The notes under the pieces: generated by a model
Told to the model about the DNA's origin: nothing
The model's database searches: none
Seen by the model: only the letters and a program-made list of their open reading frames with translations
Position numbers and translations under genes: made by a program
Source: Chaetorhynchus papuensis
Lineage: Eukaryota; Chordata; Aves; Passeriformes; Rhipiduridae
Direction: 5' to 3'
Length of the DNA: 64,000 nucleotides
Assembly (NCBI GenBank): GCA_013396525.1
Contig: VWYX01000895.1
Span: 1-64,000, forward strand
Shown: positions 1 through 12,080 of the stretch, piece after piece
Layout: each line of letters opens with the position of its first letter
Position numbering within the stretch: the stretch's first letter is position 1

Positions 1-3000
1 ATGTAACATCAAACAACCTGCCATGAGTGTGACTTTCAACTTCTACTGACAGTCACTTTCCAAACTCTTACTCTGGAGCATCCTCTAGCTGTTGTCTGTA
101 ACTCATTTGATCATTTTCAGAGCTTTCACTGTAATGCCCTGTTTCATAGCATCACCTCAGATATAGGTTATTAAATTTGCTCCCAAAACCAGTATACCAG
201 CTTTTGTTACATGCAGCCTTGACCAAAAGATCTCACTATGGCCAGATTCTTCGCTCTAAAATTCAATCTTTTGAAGAGAGGGAGCTTGAGTCTTCCTTGC
301 TCTTTTTGGAAAGGGAAAATTGACATTAGGTGTGGATTTTTGAGGTTCACTATCTACTGCAGAGCGTCTCCTTAGTGTCTGGGAAGTTGTGTGGATCCTG
401 GCTGACACTTCTGTCAGCCATCTCTTCGGTCCAATTTCAGCTTGGTTACTTACCTGGGAGGTGGCACAGGACCAATCACTCCTTGCCTCAAATTTACTAT
501 TTATTTAATAAATAACAAATAAATGTTTAATAAAATAAAATAATTGGTAAATTAATGTTGCCTCCATTTACTCATACCGTGACAGTGCCATCATTTGTGA
601 GACAAGTGGAAGCATCATTGCCAGGAGTTTACAAAGCCCCAGTTCTTTAAGGGAAAACCCTCTGCTGTGAAGTGATAACATGGAAGACTTGAAAATTATT
701 CCTGTCTCTTGCTCACTGGTCGGTGTGGCAGTTCTGCTTTTTCTGAGATGAACTTTGCTTTAATGAGTCTTGATGCCTCTGTACCACATGTACACCATGA
801 ATGACCTCAGCCTTGGACTCATCCTTGCAATGCCTTTTATTTTGGTCCATAAACTATCTTTCTCCACACTGTTGGCATTTTGCTTCTATCTCTCTCTGAT
901 TCCTAACTGCGTGATGGGACATCTTCTCTCTAGGTGAGATAACTGGAGTTAGGTTCCTTCTGTCTCCTCTTTGGAACCTTTTGATCCTGAAAAAGCATTT
1001 AGGTCTGATGTCTCATTTTCCTTTGAGTCTAGTTCCCTCAGTCTATTAAAACTTCTTAATTTAATCCCAATCTTGTTTCTATTCTTTGCCGGCCTATTTG
1101 ATTGGTACAGCTGCTTGCAAGCTTAACTTCCCTGTAATAGGTTTTCCAGCTCTGTCACTCAGCTGCCCTGCTGCCTTTACTAGCAATTTCACAGAGTCAG
1201 CAAAATCATCCCAATTCACAACTTTTACTCAGTTATTCCTGTCTAAATCTGAGACTGGGCAAATTTAGACAAGGAATTAAGCATGTGAAAACCCTTGCAG
1301 TTCAATACCATGAGTGCAGTGACCTTGCAGAGTTTTATTTGCAAAGACCACATGTCCAGAACAGCTGAATATCAGACTGATAGTAACCTGACCTAAAAGG
1401 GAAAAAGCAGAGTGAGAGACAGGTATATGTGTAATGGAGGCCAGCATGGGAGTAGCAAGGATGTCAATGTGTTTCAAGCTGAAGCTAAACACCCAGCAAT
1501 AAAGCCAAGTGCAAATGAGAGGTGGAACAAGGAACCTTTAAGGATGTTGTTGGCAGTATGTACATGAACATGTTTGTGGTAGGACTCCTTGGTAATTCAT
1601 AGTTATCTGCACTGGAGAATATGACTGTCTGTAGGATTGGCTTTTTCTTGCTGGGATTTTCCCTTCTGAATGTTTGTTTTAAGGTCTAGAGGCAGCCTTG
1701 CCTGCAGAATAAGCAGGTCTGTCTCTGTGGCACTTTGTTGGGCTCTTCTGAGGATTGCTTATGGCCCAGTTGTATTTTGAACAGAGATTTATGATCACCT
1801 TCCCAGTCAATTAAAATTCTAGGTATTGCTGCAGCAGAATTCAGTTAAGTCTAATTGGAGCTTCTGACAACTGATTTTGCAAACAGAAACAATGGTGGAG
1901 CTGCAGATCCTAGAGGGTTTCTATAACTTTTAAATAACTTTCAGTTCTGTTCTTGCTTGACACTGCTCTAATCTTTCCTCAAGCCCCATGGTCTTTCTTG
2001 CATCAAGTAATTCAAATGTTTTTCTGTCATAATTTATCACTTTCACTTATTTGTCCTTTTTATATCTTCTTCTAAATGTGAGGGGGAAAAAACCCCAAAC
2101 CACCAAACCCTGCAGAAGCCTGAAAATGTTTTTGTATCAGTCCCAGTGGTCCGACATGAAAGATATATAGCCACTTCTAAGAGTTTGACAGTTCAGTAAC
2201 AATTATCTAGACAGTTACAATGACAATTCGCTTTTCTTTTTCTGTTGAGAGGGATGATGAGGTTTTAATGAATTGTCAGTAAAGATTAAAAAAATAATAA
2301 AATACCAACAAGTAGAAAAAAACCCAGGTGCAAACACAATGACATTAAAATACAACTCAGGTTTTCCATGCTACCCTAAATTTTATTTACTTGGCATCAG
2401 GAGCTATTGTAATAGTTCTTTGCACACTTGATTGAACAGGGAAAACACATAGGTCTGTATCTTAGTCACAGAATGCAGAACATGTAGCTCTCGTCTCACA
2501 GAGCAATCTCACAGAGGGGTGAATAATCCTTTCAGTAGTTCACTTTGCCAGAATTTGCAGCATGATGTTTACTGTGTGTGGACTAATAACAAAATGGCAA
2601 ACAGGAATTTAAAAAGTGAGAGAAGGAGCGATATATATATATAGAGAGAAAGAACAGTGATGGCTGTAATGCCCAGCTTCTCCCTCCTGTAGTGTGTGGT
2701 TGTCACTTGCCAACTGGAATACTTTTCCTAGAGTTTTATTTTCCATGGTTTCAGGACTACAATAACACTTCTCTCTGCACATGTCCTGTGTCTTGCTGTT
2801 TAAAGGAAACCAGAGCAACCCTCCACATAATTGTGTTTTTAGTGTTTCCCTCTCTTCATATGAGATAAATGGAAGAAAAGCCATGGGCAACTATTGTGTG
2901 GAAGTTAAAGGGAAAAGTTTCTTTGATAAGAAATGATTGTGTAATTATACAGTTGCCAAAGAAGAACAGGTGGATGCACTCCCTGATGTGTGATTACTAA

Positions 3001-4439
3001 TGAATTCTTTGTATTCCTTGTGGAAAAGAGGCACAACTGTAAAAACAGTCAGTACCTCTTTGATGAAAGGGTTTGCAGCTACTGGTGTCCTCTATCAAAA
3101 TACAGTGAGCTTTGAAGGAACAACTAAAATAGCAAGCCTCAGCTTCAAGTAAAGTAAGCGGAGTGGAAAAAACTCTACAGATGGCTTTTTCTCTGGGAAA
3201 TTTGTTTATAATGTGTTCTTTTACACAGTAGCAGAAACCTTTTGCCTGGGAAAATGGTGGGTAGGGTTTTACCAGGAGGCATGTGGCTGCTGAAGTCAGC
3301 ATGCCATAGGGCAGATAGGCAGCAGATACAAGAGTAAGTGTTGCATTGGGGTGTGAGTGTTGCATGAAAATTTGTTCAAAACCAGCTTCTATTGCAGAAC
3401 TCTTTGTGAGGGCTGAGTTTTCAGTGAGGTTTGTATACCTAAAGGAGAAATCCTCTTAATTCACCAGCACATTCATTCACAACTTCCGGGCCGAAGTAGT
3501 GACTAAAATGTTGCAATGTGAATGGAAATCTGGGTTCTCTGCTGTGCTGTGACAAGGTGTCTGCTGTCCAAGAATAGCAGAAGCTATGAAAAATGCTTTG
3601 AGGTCCTTTGGAGATGCCATGGGTGAGCATCGTACAGAAACATCTTCACACACTAATGAATGCCAGAGTGGCAGACAAGGGAAGGACAGTGTATTGTACA
3701 TATATCCTAGATACGAGTTGACAGCTAATTTTTGAGTATGTTCTTTCTTCTAGGGATTTTTATTTTGTTTTTTGGAATGTTTAATAGTTTGAACATCATC
3801 CTTTCTTATTTCTATAGATATGTCTATATGATGGCAATTTTTTTCTGTTTGTTTAGGTTATTCATTTAAGAGCTTGGAAATGGGAAGAAAGCGGTTGTAA
3901 GCACAACTTTGTCTTGTGTTCCAGCCACTTCCATGTTCTTTATTTGAACACTGACTTGGGCATTTAGGGTGCCTGGTTTCGGTCATGCTCCCCACAATCC
4001 AAATGTATTAACCAGCATGAATGAAGGTGGTTAATCACCTTGCAGCAACTGCATGGTGTACCCATCTCTGCTTCTGAAGGACACTGGGGCAGTCCGTGCA
4101 TTAAGAAAGTGGTGTGAATGCCTGATGAAGCTGTGGCATTTTTCAAAGCCAGAGCTGTGCTGGTTTTCTGCAAATATGCCATGAGATGGCAGCAAAGACT
4201 TTTGAGAGAATTTTGTACCTCAAATTGTTGCTTAGGTATTGTTGTAAAAGAGCTTGATCATAAATCCCACACCATTTAATGGATTCATAATGCGTCCTAC
4301 AGGGTATATGCTGTATTGTTCCCTGAAATGCAAGGTTTCCTTTTCAGTAGAGAAGGCCCTGTTCTTCCCTTTGTTCTATTTCTTCTTTTCACATCTAGCA
4401 TATTCCCATTGTTTAGTGTTATTTGAAAGAAATGGACAA
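1..4439. other. Unique AT-rich DNA, no gene seen
   Basis: No coding exon, RNA gene or recognisable transposon is visible. The stretch holds an AT-rich segment around 495-550 and a short (AT)6 run at 2631-2642. Open frames here are at most 122 codons, on either strand, with no recognisable protein similarity and no convincing splice context. Confidence 0.6.
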
Positions 4440-5345
4440 GCAAAGCCTTTAGTTTGGGTTGGAAGGGACCTTAAAGATCATCTCATTCCAATCCTTCCTG
4501 CTATGGGCAGGGATACCTTTCTCTAGACCAGGTTGCTCTAAGCCCCATCCAACCTGGCCTTGATCACTGCCAGGGATGGGGAATCCACAGCTTCTCTGAA
4601 CAACCTGTTCCATTGTCTCACAACGAAGAATTTGCTCCTAATATCTCATCTAAACCTACTCTCTTTCAGTTGAACACCATTCCCCGTTATCCTATCTCTA
4701 CATACCTATTTCAAATGTCCCTCTCCAGCTCCCTTGTGGCCCGTTTAAGTACTGAAAGGTGTTACAAGATCTCCCTGAAGCCTTCTCTACTTCGGCCTGT
4801 TTTTGTAGGAGAGTTGCTCCAGCCCTCTGGTCATCTCCCTGGCCTCCTCCAACAGGCCCACATTATACTGGGGACCTCAGAGCTGGATGCAGCACTGCAA
4901 GGTGGGGTCTCTCCAGAGCAGAATAGAGTGGCAGAATTCCCTCCCTCTTCCTGCTGCCCACAGCGCTTTGAATGCAGCCCAGGACACAACTGGCTTTCTG
5001 GGCTGCAAGTGTTGTGAGATTGTGTTGAGCTTCTATCCACCAGCATCCTTAAGTCCTTGTCCCTAGGGCTAATGTCAATCTGTTCTCCACTCAGACTGTA
5101 CTTGTGCCTGGGATTGCCCCTTGCACTTAGCCTTGTTTAAATTCATGAGTTTTGCACAGACTCCACAGACTCACCTCTCAAGCATGTCCAGGTCCCTCTG
5201 GATGGCACCCCATCCCTTCAGCATGCCAACACCACCACACAGCTCGGTGTCATCAGCAGACTTGCTGAAGGTACCCTGAATCCCACTGTCCGTGTCTCTG
5301 ACAAAGACGTTAAACAGTGCCAGTATAAGGGGTTATTCCTTGCCA
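4440..5345 (-). mobile_element. CR1 LINE fragment, 3' part, antisense
   Basis: The plus strand reads as the reverse complement of an avian CR1 3' region. It starts with the block GGTTGGAAGGGACCTTAAAG near 4466, which is the classic CR1 3' end read backwards. It continues through the conserved blocks for 'disrupted pulse' motifs (GACCAGGTTGCTC, CATCCAACCTGGCC, CACAGCTTCTCTGAACAACC) and the more upstream block around GTCATCAGCAGACTTGCTGA near 5250. About 900 bases are kept, covering the end of the reverse-transcriptase ORF and the 3' UTR, so the copy is 5'-truncated as nearly all CR1 copies are. It has many substitutions and is old. A 134-codon frame on the plus strand inside it is antisense noise. 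Confidence 0.93.
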
Positions 5346-7524
5346 AAAAATGAGCATTACCTTTGTCAAAAATGTATTTATGCTCCACAGAGAGAGGGTG
5401 ACCAGATGCAGGAAACCAGTTTTGCAGAGATCTGTTCAGTTATGGGAAAATAGTTAAGGAAGAAAGCGACACTTGGTTTTGCGTTTTTTTTGGGTTTTTT
5501 TTGTCATCATCTATAGCTATCAGTAGGAATTTGGAATTAAAAAACTTGTGGGAAGAGAAACAGAAGCTCTTTTCAGCCGCCTAGTGACATTATATGCGCC
5601 CTTGATGATAATTTGATATGAAAAGAATGGCAGATATTCATGAAGGTGAGGAAAAACAGACCTATGTCTGCCACCCCCTCCTGCTCTTCATCCTGTTCTT
5701 ATCACAGGTATTACTTCTAGCACTTTCTTCTTAGCAACAGTAATGAAAGTAGGTGAAAAGCCATTAGCAAAAATTCCTCCTTATCTTCTTACAGGAAAAT
5801 GTTGTTAAAGACAATGTTGTACATGACTTGCTTGAAAACGGCCTTTCCAAAAGAATTGGTTATAACTTCAGAGCCGCAGTGCAGGAGGCAATTTAGAATT
5901 CTTCAGATTGGTTCTGTGACATGCTGGTGATGAAGTAGATGAAAGACTGTGTTGCAAAGGCAGTTGAATTTGAGTCATACTGATGGACAACTGGGACGCC
6001 AATCCAAACCTATCTTCTTTCAGTTTAAAGTCAAAACGCTGTCACTACATGCCCTTGTAAAAAGCCCATTCAAAAAGTCTTCACATACAATGTCTCTGAA
6101 TATAAAAAATTTGAATATATTTAGTCCCAGAAATTTTACAAATAATTTATTCGAAATGCACAAGTAATTATTAGAGGCTTCCACTATTTTTTTTTTTTTT
6201 CTGCTAACATTGGGTAAGCTCATCAATGGGAGTCTGAGTTCTGTAAATTATCAATGAGGGTGCTCAGTCTGCTGTTTGGGGGCAGCATCAGCAGACAAAA
6301 TACCTGTTCCAGTTTTCCACCTTCTGCTGTGTGGCAGAGCTGCTTTTTGCCACTGCAGAGTGAAATGGATTCAGGAAGATGTAAAACTGTTTGGTTGGGT
6401 TTTTTTCTCCCCTGGGTTTTTCAGTTGAACTTGTACCCAGCTCCATTTCATCACAGAGTTGTGGCAAATATTAATGCTGCACTTGGATGCATCATCTAGA
6501 GGGGAAGGGCAGACAGGGAGTGGAAGATTTCTGTTGGTTTAAATATTTCAACTTCAGAGTGCCTAAGGCCAGAGGGATGTACATAAATTTCCTGGTTCCT
6601 AGAGGCTCTATATTCCAGTCTGACCAGTTCTCTGTCCTCTCTTCTTAAAAGTTGGTAAGTATTTGCTTTTCTCTGTAATCCCAAGGATGCCAGCTCCCTG
6701 CACTGTGCAAAATCAACTTTGCACTTTTGGGCACAGGCTCAAAGTACATCCTCGGGCAAAGCTAAAGCATAGAGCTGGGGTGCAGAGATATGCACAAAAA
6801 CCAGTATCATTATTTACACTGTAAATTCTCGGTTCCCTTCGTGTTATGTCCAACATTCCCAACATATTTTTCTGGGTCCCCTTGTAAAACAAAAACACAA
6901 CATGGCACTTATAGAGAACTCCTTCCATGAGTTTCACTGAAGTATTCTTTTCTTGCATTCATCTTAAACCTAAAACCAAGCAATCAACTTTTCTGTGACA
7001 CAGTAAGGGAGCTGGTATGAGAGAATTTGTCTCCAGATACTGCAGTGCATTATCAGCTCTATCATCCTGAGGCATTTTGTCCTCCGTGAAAACTATTTTT
7101 CTAATTCACCCCGTACATTCCTTGACTTTCATGTTATTGTTGGGCCTGATCCTGTAGGGGGGGATGGGGATTAGCTTATGAGCAGACTCAGGTTTGAGCT
7201 TGGAGTGGGAATTACAAACCTAATCAGACATGCATCTATAGCTGTTGGATGGAGCCCCTTCCCATTATCTCTCCCCCCTTCTTTATGTCTTCATAAACTG
7301 CCACAGTGAGGTAATCCTTCTGCCTTACACATTTGTTACACAGGCCTGCAAAAATATCTGTGTTTTTTCCTCTGAAGATTTGCATTGACAGGGAAGAAAA
7401 CCTCTTCACAGTTGAAACAATATGTATTTTAATTCCCTTCATGTGCATCCCAGTTAAAATGTCATCAAAAGTAAAGTTGGATAATCTCTTGTAGTATCGC
7501 TTTTGGGGGTCCGGGGGTGGCCCG
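5346..7524. other. Unique DNA, no gene seen
   Basis: No exon or repeat is recognised. The minus strand is open for about 90 codons between 7236 and 7510, next to the LTR that follows, but the peptide matches no family I know and shows no clear splice sites. A T-run lies near 6188-6201. Confidence 0.5.
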
Positions 7525-8043
7525 GTGTGTTGCAGCCTTCCTGAAGAGACCGTCCCACCAGAGAAAGGCTTCTCCAGGGACCTCAGCAACTCCCCTAAGA
7601 GACAGACGATTTCAGCAAGTGTAGCAGCTTCTCAGCTACAAGTGATACCAGCTCTTGTGATTCAGCTCTTTGTGACATCACCCAAGGCAAACGTGAGGAC
7701 AGAAAGACGAGGACCTTCGTATTGCAGTTCCACAGGGTAGCTTTTATTGTCCAGCTGCCCTTGTGAAGGGAAGGCCAAGGACGACAACTCCCTCAACCCA
7801 AAGGCAGAGACAGGGGTCTTTTTATGGGAAAGGCAGGGGTTGGGGTAGAAACTAATTAGCCAACTGGGTACAAGGTATTACCATAGAGAAGCAAGGCATG
7901 CTGGGAGTGGTTCATTTGGTCACCGTAACCCAAGGAAGGTTTCTTATATCTGAGTCCTTTTGCCCTGAGGCTTTTCTCCTTCAAGGGAGTGCAGAGGGCT
8001 CCTGTGTCAAGAGCTCCGCGCACTCCACATTGTAGAAAGAACA
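7525..8043 (-). mobile_element. Solo ERV LTR (ERVK-like)
   Basis: Read on the minus strand this is a retroviral LTR. U3 starts TGTTCTTTCTACAATG at 8043. A TATA-like CATAAAAAG lies at 7826-7818, and a polyadenylation signal AATAAA at 7748-7743 follows about 75 bases later, so U3, R and U5 are in the expected order. The U3 block CTCCCAG...TATGGTAAT...ACCC resembles the same place in the LTR at 40744-41840, suggesting a shared clade. The U5 end is uncertain: TG dinucleotides at 7525 and 7543 both fit, and no perfect target-site duplication could be matched to ATTCCT on the right. No internal sequence is recognised on either side, so it is probably a solo LTR. Confidence 0.75.
7743..7748 (-). promoter_or_regulatory. 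LTR polyadenylation signal AATAAA
   Basis: AATAAA on the minus strand inside the LTR, preceded by a TATA-like box about 75 bases upstream. This marks the R region of the element. Confidence 0.7.
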
Positions 8044-8763
8044 ATTCCTTTTCCACTTCCCAGCTGATTCTTAATGTTTTACCTCAGATACACCTCTCCC
8101 CAGTCTCAGACAATGTTCCTGTAATTCATTAATACCCTTTGCCCATGTCTGCAACACAAAGTCTACAGAGCTTCTCCTGCCTCCAGAAATGTTCAGAAAC
8201 ATTTGATGGTATGGTATACAGAAGGCGGTGTGCTGTCTACCTGCAGAGGCAACCCATGGACAAGGCAATTAAAAGCAGACTGTGATGGGAAGATAGGTTT
8301 GACAGGGAGATGATGAGAAACAAGCTTACGTCTTGAGAGTTGTTCATTTTACACTTAATTCTTCTCTTAATGTTCATGTCATGCCTTATTTTTTGCCATA
8401 GCTGTGCATGAAAACAGAGGCATAAATAAAACAGCCAGGAGTCTTCTCTGTGCTAAGACTGGACATAGGAGCCCCAAGACTTGTCTGTCCTTTCCCCAAG
8501 GTCTGTGGTCCCAGAAGGGGATGGAATGACATCCGAAAAGCAGAGTTAAGGTCACTCAATTGTGTAGCCCTGTTTTTCCCGGCTGTGTTCCATACTGCCA
8601 TAACCACCCTCGGACAAGCAGGGCACACCAGGCTTGCAGGCTGTATTCTTGTTTAGTTACTAAAGAATGTACAGGAATTTGCAGACTTTGCTTAGGGCTA
8701 TTCTTTTGTCCTATCTGATAGCTTTCTTTTGTACGTGTGAGTACAGCTCTACTACCCAGAAAA
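8044..8763. other. Unique DNA, no gene seen
   Basis: Between the LTR and the CR1 tail. Antisense open frames up to about 160 codons run across 8556-9047, but they extend into the CR1 fragment and have no recognisable domain. Confidence 0.5.
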
Positions 8764-8934
8764 ACCAGGTGCCCAGAGAAGTGGTGAATGCCTTGTCCCT
8801 GGAAGTGCTCAAGGCCAGGTTGGATGGGGCTCTGAGCAACCTGGTCTAGGGAAAGGTGTCCCTGCCCATGGCAGGGAGGTTGGAATGATGGTGCTCTTTT
8901 GGACCCTTTGAAGCCAAACTGTTCCATGATTCTA
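8764..8934 (+). mobile_element. CR1 LINE 3' tail, sense
   Basis: Sense-strand CR1 3' end. It starts near GGTGCCCAGAGAAGTGG, continues through CCTGGAAGTGCTCAAGG, GGATGGGGCTCTGAGCAAC and CTGCCCATGGCAGGGAGG, and ends with GTTCCATGATTCTA. The last segment corresponds to the CR1 terminal repeat of the type CTATGATTCT. Only about 170 bases are kept, so it is a short 5'-truncated insertion. Confidence 0.92.
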
Positions 8935-11866
8935 AAGCAAGGGTTGGCATTTGGGAGCACCTCCACAAGTTCTCTGATGGGTTTTGTCACATACTGGCAG
9001 AACAGAGAAGAGCTTGGCAGTCTCACAGGCAAGGAGGAGATCAGCACCTTTCCCTTGCAATGGGAAAAGAGGGAATATTGACCGGTGTGATAATTTTAGG
9101 TGGATGATTAAATTTGTCCTTTCAGGTCCTCAGCTAAAAACTCAGTTTAGGTGACTAGTTTTCCTCTCATACACTGCTAAAAAATCTTTTGTTCAGGCAC
9201 CACTAATGTCCCTGATGTTGGTGGTCTTTTCACTTTAACAAAGTGGAGAAATGTCCAGCCTGCTCTGCATTTCTGTTGGCTCTGGACTATCAAAACATAA
9301 AGAGAAGACTGTTTTTGGTTTAAAGATACAGGTTCTACCCTGAGATAGACTGACTGTCTATCCCATAAAGTCAGATGTTTCTGTTGCAATGTGTGCAAGG
9401 AATAGTCAAGTCAAAAGGACTATAACTTTTCTACCAAATTAAGTTGTTTTCAGTTATTCCAGTTAAAGATGCCAGGTTTTGGACATATTTTTCCTGGGGA
9501 AAACAAACAAATCAAAAAAACCCAATCTGGCATCAGCTTAATATTAGAACAACCTAGACAAATAGTAGGACCATAGGATCAAACATTCTGTAAACATGTG
9601 TGAGGGGATAGGAAAGACAAGGATGAAAAAGGGGAAGAAGCAGAGAAGTATTCTATTCTGAGGTATGTTCTCAGGGATTCACTTATGCTAAGGAGTCCAA
9701 ATATCAGTGTGAGAGCAAATGTTTCTGAAATGAGGCAAAACTGAATGCTGATGGAGGCAGCTGAGTGCATTAGAGATAGTTTTGCCATGTGACATATGCT
9801 TTCCTTACTGCTTGATGGTTCTGCATAGACTAATAATATATGTGGTTGATACCCAGAGGATAATTGCAACTTTAATGGGAAGTGCTATTATGCATACTAT
9901 TTACATTTCACAAGGATCACCAGACTGCTGCCTTAACTAATGTTAAATAAGTTGTTAGAAGAGATTTGCTGCACCAGATCTTATCTCTTTAAGAAGTCTA
10001 TTCTCTCAAAGAAACATAGAGATTCACTTAAGAAGGCTTCACTGTTGCATGCACAACTTATTTGCCTCAGTTAATGAATGCAGGCATTCAGAAAGTGCTT
10101 TTGGTTGACAGACTCCAAGAAGAGTGTTCACGTCATAAAGGGATCCAGAAGAGCAGCAAAAGCTTCTGAAAAAAAGAATATATAAAGGGCAGTTTGGAGT
10201 GCATTACCCAAAAGCAGCACTATGAAGTGAGCTCCTGATTGTGACAGATACACTGCTGGATGGTTTTAATGAAGTGAGAATACAGCTGAGTTTGGGTTTA
10301 ACAGATAAAGCAGATTTAGGTATAAGATTAGAAAATAAGAGCAAGATAGATGTGTACACTGTAAAGGATAGGCCTTTCCCCTTAGCAAAGCTTTCTTGTT
10401 CTGAAACTAAGTGGATGACAATTCCAATATCATCTCAAAAGAAGGCAAGGGCTGTGCAGTATCCTTTTAGGCTGACCAAGGGTTGAGATGAGGCCATCTG
10501 CATTGCCTTGCTAAAGTCATATTTATTGCCTATAAATAGGCACATTTGAAAAGCATATTTATGCAGTAAACAAAGGTGTGATTACTGTAGAAGTAAGTAT
10601 AATGTAGATTTAATTCTGCCCGCATAACCTGTCTAATGAAACTGAAGAACTGACTTTAATATGCAGTTTGCTACTGGAGGAAAAGCCATACAGCAACACT
10701 GTACACATGCTATAGGTGCCGGATGCTGCAACCTAAAATAATAACGGCCAATACCTGCAGCAAGTAGGCCACAGAAGGAATGGGAAGCTACAGACTCTAT
10801 TACTACATCTCTAATGAAAGATGAAAACACTTAAATTCCCTCTTCCAGCTTTTGATCTCAGCTGAGAAGAAATCTATGCCTCAAAGAAAAAAAATGCACA
10901 AGTGAATAAAATGAATTGTGGGTTATAGTGAGCCAGACAGATTATAATAATGCATTGCACTAGATTCTACGGGTGGTGCCATTTGCTGCTGATTGCATTT
11001 ACTATTTTGCCTGGCAGATTATGATAATCTGACATGCAATATAAGAGTTTGGTCATTAGGAGTGAAAACTAATGGATAACAGCATACGAGAGCATACAGT
11101 TACCTGAGTTGTTACCAATTTTTGTAAAATATTTTGTAGCTGCATAAGTACTCTGATCAGAATATTTATGACTACTTTTTACAGAATGTGACCTTACGGT
11201 AAATATAAGTACAGTTTGTAAGGTTTGTGGGTAGTCAGCCAGCCCTTTTCTGTGTAAAACTAGAGAACAGTTGTCAAGGGAAAGCTGTGATTATTGTGTT
11301 GTTTTAGTGCATTAGCACCTAACAGAAATAAACAGAAATGTGGCCATATATACTGATAATCCAGTCTTACTTCCCAGGGAAAGTATATATAATGAAGCCA
11401 TTGTAGTATGTATGAACAAATAATTAAACACAATAAAGCCAAACCAGTACAATGATATGAGTGTACAGTAGAGCTGAAAATGCAAGGCTGACTTGCTTAA
11501 TACTAGCACACAGACTTCAACCACTGTCAGTCTTAATTCCAGCCTACATTATGGCATTAGCCTGATGAAATAGGAGTACCTTTCCAACAACCCTGGACTG
11601 TCTCCCCTTTGGTGATGTTACTGTGCTTTTTCCACATCAGTTTGTGGGGCTGGCGACTAGCCCTGATGCTGCTGAATGACCATGGAGGCAGCTCCTCATA
11701 TCTTTTCGCAAAGACACCCTATAATTTACAACATTTGGATAGAATGAGAAGATTCGGTAATCAAATCTTTTAAGATTCCCTGAGTCATATTTAAAACTTT
11801 CAGCTCTGCCTGAGAGGTTCAGCTGTTGTAATGAAAATGATGACATAATAGGGATGGGGATGATGC
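8935..11866. other. Unique AT-rich DNA, no gene seen
   Basis: No exon, RNA gene or repeat family is recognised. Open frames are under 100 codons. Confidence 0.55.
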
Positions 11867-12080
11867 TTTGTGTCCAAACTCCAGGAAGAAGTTTCACATG
11901 CTTTCAGGGCATGTGTGTAGAAGGGTTCTGCCTCCATGATAATTTGTGTGTGCTTTTATAGACATAAGAACCGTGTCGTTTGGTCACCGATGTTTATTTT
12001 CTTTTATCTCTTCCCACATCTGCTCTCATACCAAGATGTGTACTCTGGGCTGGGGCTCAGACTCTCGGGTGTCTAGAGGT
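11867..12080 (-). mobile_element. Isolated 214-base LTR promoter segment
   Basis: The minus strand of this segment aligns without gaps to 24304-24517 on the plus strand, with 6 differences in 214 bases by my count. In the other copy the segment is the middle of a full LTR and carries the TATA box (CTATAAAAG). Here both ends stop inside the LTR and the flanks do not match any LTR sequence. It is therefore a fragment of a young LTR, left by deletion or carried by a duplication. No target-site duplication is visible. Confidence 0.85.

Noticed and set aside
4613..5017. 134-codon plus-strand open frame
   Set aside because: It lies wholly inside the antisense CR1 fragment, and the peptide is the reverse reading of CR1.
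7500..7530. TTGGGGGTCCGGGGG as a proline-type primer binding site
   Set aside because: It lies beside the U5 end of a minus-strand LTR but reads as a primer site only on the plus strand, so the orientation does not fit.
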